Shown: positions 61,512 to 64,000 of the stretch, one piece after another
Layout: each line of letters begins with the position of its first letter
Numbering within the stretch: position 1 is the stretch's first letter
The notes under the pieces: model-generated
What the model was told of the DNA's origin: nothing
The model's database searches: none
The model's input: the letters and a program-made list of their open reading frames with translations, nothing else
NCBI RefSeq assembly: GCF_041914405.1
Contig: NZ_JAYSDK010000005.1
Coordinates: 120,052 to 184,051 of the forward strand
Length of the DNA: 64,000 nt
DNA from: Zoogloea sp041914405
GTDB lineage: Bacteria; Pseudomonadota; Gammaproteobacteria; Burkholderiales; Rhodocyclaceae
Reading direction: 5' to 3'
Translations under genes and position numbers: made by a program

Positions 61512-62930
61512 TCAGGCCTCCAGTACCCATGTGTCCTTGGTGCCCCCGCCTTGCGACGAATTCACCACCAGCGATCCTTCGCGCAGGGCTACACGTGTGA
61601 GCCCGCCCGGAACCATCTGGATCTCGGTGCCGGACAGCACGAAGGGGCGCAGGTCCAGGTGCCTCGGTGCGATGCCGTTTTCCACAAAGGTTGGGCAGTT
61701 GGAAAGCGCCAGGGTGGGTTGGGAGATGTATTTTTCCGGGTTGGCTTCGAGGTGTTTGCGGAAGGACTCGATCTGTTCCTTTGTTGAGGCGGGGCCGACG
61801 AGCATCCCGTAGCCACCTGCGCCATGCACCTCCTTTACGACAAGCTCAGGCAAGTGGGCGAGGGTGTAGGCCAGGTCTTCCGGCTTGCGGCACATGTAGG
61901 TTGGTACGTTATTGAGGATGGGTTCCTCGCCAAGATAGAAGCGAATCATCTCGGGCACGTACGGGTAGATGGACTTGTCGTCAGCGACGCCGGTGCCAAT
62001 GGCATTCGAGAGGGTGACGCGACCGGCACGATAGGCCTTGAGCAGGCCGGGAACGCCGATCATGGAATCCTTGCGGAAGGCTTGGGGATCAAGGAAGTCG
62101 TCGTCTACGCGGCGGTAGATGACGTCGACCCTCCGCGGTCCTTGCGTGGTGCGCATGAAGACCTGGTCGTCCTCAACGAAGAGGTCCTGGCCTTCCACCA
62201 ACTCGACGCCCATCTGCTGAGCAAGAAAAGCGTGTTCGAAGTATGCGCTGTTGTACGCACCAGGCGTCATCACTACTACCGTCGGATCGGCAACACCAAC
62301 CGGAGCAACGCTGCGCAGCGTGTGCAGCAGCATGTCGGGATAATGTTCGACCGGTGCTACGCGGTGCCGGGCAAACAATTCAGGGAAGAGGCGCATCATC
62401 ATGCGGCGGTCTTCGAGCATGTAGGACACGCCTGACGGAACGCGCAGGTTGTCCTCCAGAACATAGAACTCGCCGGCCCCAGCCCGCACGACGTCTACGC
62501 CGGCAATGTGCGCATAGATGTCGCAAGGAACGTTCACGCCCTGCATCTCGGGGCGGTACTGCGCATTCTTCAGCACCTGGTCAGCAGGAATACGTCCGGC
62601 CTTCAGGATTTCCTGATCATGGTAAATATCATGGATGAAAGTGTTCAGGGCTTTGACCCGTTGGCGCAGGCCTGCCTCAAGGCTTTTCCACTCCTTTGCC
62701 GGGATGATGCGGGGAATGATGTCGAACGGGATCAGGCGCTCGGTGCCTGACTCCTCGCCATAGACGGCAAAGGTGATGCCATAGCGGTGGAAGAGTGCGT
62801 CCGCTTCTGCCCTCTTGCGTTCAATGCGGTCTGCCGGAGTATCGTTCAACCACGCGGCATAGCCAGCGTAATGCGCGCGGACACTCCCGTCATCCGCTGT
62901 CATTTCATTGAAGAATTTTGTGATGGCCAT
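61512..62930 (-). CDS. Circularly permuted ATP-grasp protein (DUF404/DUF407)
   Basis: A 472-residue COG2308-type ATP-grasp. Landmarks are RIERKRAEADALFHRYGITF, FDIIPRIIPAKEWKSLEAGL, LEDNLRVPSGVSYMLEDRR, VMTPGAYNSAYFEHAFLAQQ, VIYRRVDDDFLDP and LVVKEVHGAGGYGMLVGP. Such enzymes form amide bonds with acyl-phosphate intermediates; the substrate is unknown. In other betaproteobacteria they accompany Anbu peptidase and transglutaminase genes, which are absent here. Confidence 0.94.
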   Translation of the reverse strand: MAITKFFNEMTADDGSVRAHYAGYAAWLNDTPADRIERKRAEADALFHRYGITFAVYGEESGTERLIPFDIIPRIIPAKEWKSLEAGLRQRVKALNTFIHDIYHDQEILKAGRIPADQVLKNAQYRPEMQGVNVPCDIYAHIAGVDVVRAGAGEFYVLEDNLRVPSGVSYMLEDRRMMMRLFPELFARHRVAPVEHYPDMLLHTLRSVAPVGVADPTVVVMTPGAYNSAYFEHAFLAQQMGVELVEGQDLFVEDDQVFMRTTQGPRRVDVIYRRVDDDFLDPQAFRKDSMIGVPGLLKAYRAGRVTLSNAIGTGVADDKSIYPYVPEMIRFYLGEEPILNNVPTYMCRKPEDLAYTLAHLPELVVKEVHGAGGYGMLVGPASTKEQIESFRKHLEANPEKYISQPTLALSNCPTFVENGIAPRHLDLRPFVLSGTEIQMVPGGLTRVALREGSLVVNSSQGGGTKDTWVLEA

Positions 62931-63043
62931 TAGCGCTCGCCTATTGTGTTGTGAAGCAGAGATACCACTTTTGGCTTAGCTAGAAGCATGCCAAACAAAA
63001 AACCATAGTAAACAAAAGGATTTACGTCGTGGTTTGTGTGGCG

Positions 63044-63060
63044 CGCACCGCTTCGGTGCG
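63044..63060. other. Small hairpin before the pseudouridine synthase gene
   Basis: CGCACCG and CGGTGCG around CTT, without a T tract. The surrounding 62940-63200 stretch is visibly richer in A and T than its neighbours. Confidence 0.4.
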
Positions 63061-63205
63061 TTGGCACTGACATGGTGATTTGCTGGCGCCGCAATTCGGT
63101 GCGCATGTTCCAGGTGGGTTTTTACGTGTGGGCGAGTTTCGCTTGAATCGGTTGTGATGCTGGGTGTGCCAGAATGTTTGCTCTAATCGTAAAGGCCGGG
63201 TTTTG

Positions 63206-63886
63206 ATGTCCAGTGCTTCGTTGCAGATTCCTGCTATCAACTATGCGCCTCCAGCAGGTGCGCCGAGGGTCGTCTTCAGGGACGATAGTCTTCTGGTGCT
63301 TGAGAAGCCGGCTGGGTTGCTTACGGTGCCAGGACGAGGAGTTGAACATGCGGACTGCCTCGCTTCGCGCGTGCAGGCTGAATATCCCGATGCGCGAATT
63401 GTTCATCGACTCGATATGGCTACGTCTGGGCTTGTTGTCATGGCGCGGGGCCGTGATATAGAGCGCTGTTTGAGTATTGCTTTTCAGCAGAGACTTGTCG
63501 GCAAGCGTTACGTGGCTGTTGTTGCAGGTGCGCTGGACGAATGTAGCGGCGTCGTTGACTTTCCGCTTGTCGTGGACTGGCCAAATCGTCCCCGGCAGAA
63601 GATTGACTGGGTGTCTGGTAAGGCTGCGATGACGCACTATGAGGTTCTGTCGTACGACGCCGGGACTGATTCGACGCGAGTGGAGCTTCGCCCCATCACA
63701 GGGAGGTCGCATCAACTCCGTGTTCATATGATGGCGCTGGGGCACCCGATCCTTGGTGACGATTTATATGCAGGGGTGGAAGCGCGAAGCGCCGCGCCGA
63801 GGTTACTGTTACACGCCGCCGACCTAACTCTCCCACACCCTCTGACTGGCAGGTTGTTGAGCTTGTCCAGTGAGCCGCCTTTTTAA
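63206..63886 (+). CDS. RluA-family pseudouridine synthase
   Basis: A 226-residue single-domain RNA pseudouridine synthase without an S4 domain. The catalytic Asp is in ARIVHRLDMATSGLVVMA. Other conserved blocks are LLVLEKPAGLLTVPGRG, KRYVAVVAG, and ELRPITGRSHQLRVHM followed by LGHPILGDDLYA. The size suits RluA or TruC-like enzymes acting on 23S rRNA or tRNA; the target cannot be decided. The start at 63206 follows AAAGG; an in-frame ATG at 63164 would add 14 residues. Codon use is less GC-rich than in most of the window. Confidence 0.9.
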   Translation: MSSASLQIPAINYAPPAGAPRVVFRDDSLLVLEKPAGLLTVPGRGVEHADCLASRVQAEYPDARIVHRLDMATSGLVVMARGRDIERCLSIAFQQRLVGKRYVAVVAGALDECSGVVDFPLVVDWPNRPRQKIDWVSGKAAMTHYEVLSYDAGTDSTRVELRPITGRSHQLRVHMMALGHPILGDDLYAGVEARSAAPRLLLHAADLTLPHPLTGRLLSLSSEPPF

Positions 63887-63968
63887 TGAGCCGGAAAAGC
63901 TGAATTTTCTGTTCGGAGCTTGAAGGAGCGCGCTGTGATGCTGCCTAGAATTATTTTGTCGAATGGTG

Positions 63969-63996
63969 TTGACGGTTTTCGATAATTCTTTATAAT
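63969..63996 (+). promoter_or_regulatory. Strong sigma-70 promoter pointing out of the window
   Basis: TTGACG (63969-63974), a 16-base spacer and TATAAT (63991-63996), followed by GCGC. A near-consensus promoter with a GC-rich discriminator is typical of stable-RNA operons. The transcribed gene lies beyond the right edge. Confidence 0.7.
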
Positions 63997-64000
63997 GCGC

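Overview
The window is high-GC DNA from a Gram-negative betaproteobacterium, probably of the Rhodocyclales (Azospira, Azoarcus, Dechloromonas or Zoogloea type). That placement is inferred from a nif cluster with the Azotobacter/Azoarcus-style tail, a betaproteobacterial general porin, a PEP-CTERM/EpsH1-type glycosyltransferase, PQQ biosynthesis and overall codon use. A run of ten Ns at 44752-44761 shows the sequence comes from a draft scaffold.

Layout. 1-4434: a patatin-like C-terminus cut by the left edge, ureG, a MaoC/PhaJ-type hydratase, a divergent LysR/pirin pair and a carboxylesterase. 4541-11477: the end of a nitrogen-fixation cluster read leftwards (iscA-nif, nifU, nifS, nifV, cysE, a helical-repeat gene, nifW, nifZ, nifM) behind a clear sigma-54 promoter and NifA site. 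11624-13896: a periplasmic PpiC-type isomerase and an M20 amidohydrolase. 13950-23724: a quinoprotein region. A PQQ alcohol dehydrogenase with the Asp-x-Asp lanthanide signature faces a leftward operon encoding a SoxYZ-fusion carrier, a SoxH-like metallohydrolase, TonB, a histidine kinase and its regulator, an MxaD-like protein and a NosR-like flavo-iron-sulfur protein. Both sides have sigma-54 promoters with the same 15-nt core. 23967-28419: an unknown protein, a small membrane protein, an amidase and RF3.

28537-36153: a compact nine-gene operon joining a NitT/TauT-type ABC importer, a periplasmic thioredoxin, a two-subunit CoA-transferase, an enoyl-CoA hydratase, a CoA-binding protein and MetY. 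I read it as a candidate uptake and CoA-dependent breakdown route for an organosulfur acid. 36318-41867: one 1849-residue protein with two alpha/beta-hydrolase domains, a CHAT protease domain and a helical-repeat tail. 41995-46651: an acetyltransferase, a lipoprotein and pqqE, D, C, B and A, with a palindromic repeat and the assembly gap between pqqD and pqqC. 46770-54906: a prolyl aminopeptidase, cytochrome c5, DUF2249 protein, HPP-CBS protein, polytopic membrane protein, threonine synthase and a TonB receptor closely resembling E. coli PqqU/YncD. 55215-64000: an Arg-rich secreted protein, a porin with a third sigma-54-type promoter, pyrF, a DUF938 methyltransferase, a glycosyltransferase, tRNA-Pro(GGG), an alpha-E/ATP-grasp pair, a pseudouridine synthase and a strong promoter pointing out of the window.

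Together the window encodes the making of PQQ, its probable uptake, a dehydrogenase that uses it, accessory and signalling proteins, and an outer-membrane pore. The matching sigma-54 promoters suggest that part of this forms one regulon. A dispersed palindrome centred on GGGCGAATGAATTCGCCC, often paired at a 41-nt period, is scattered through the intergenic spaces.
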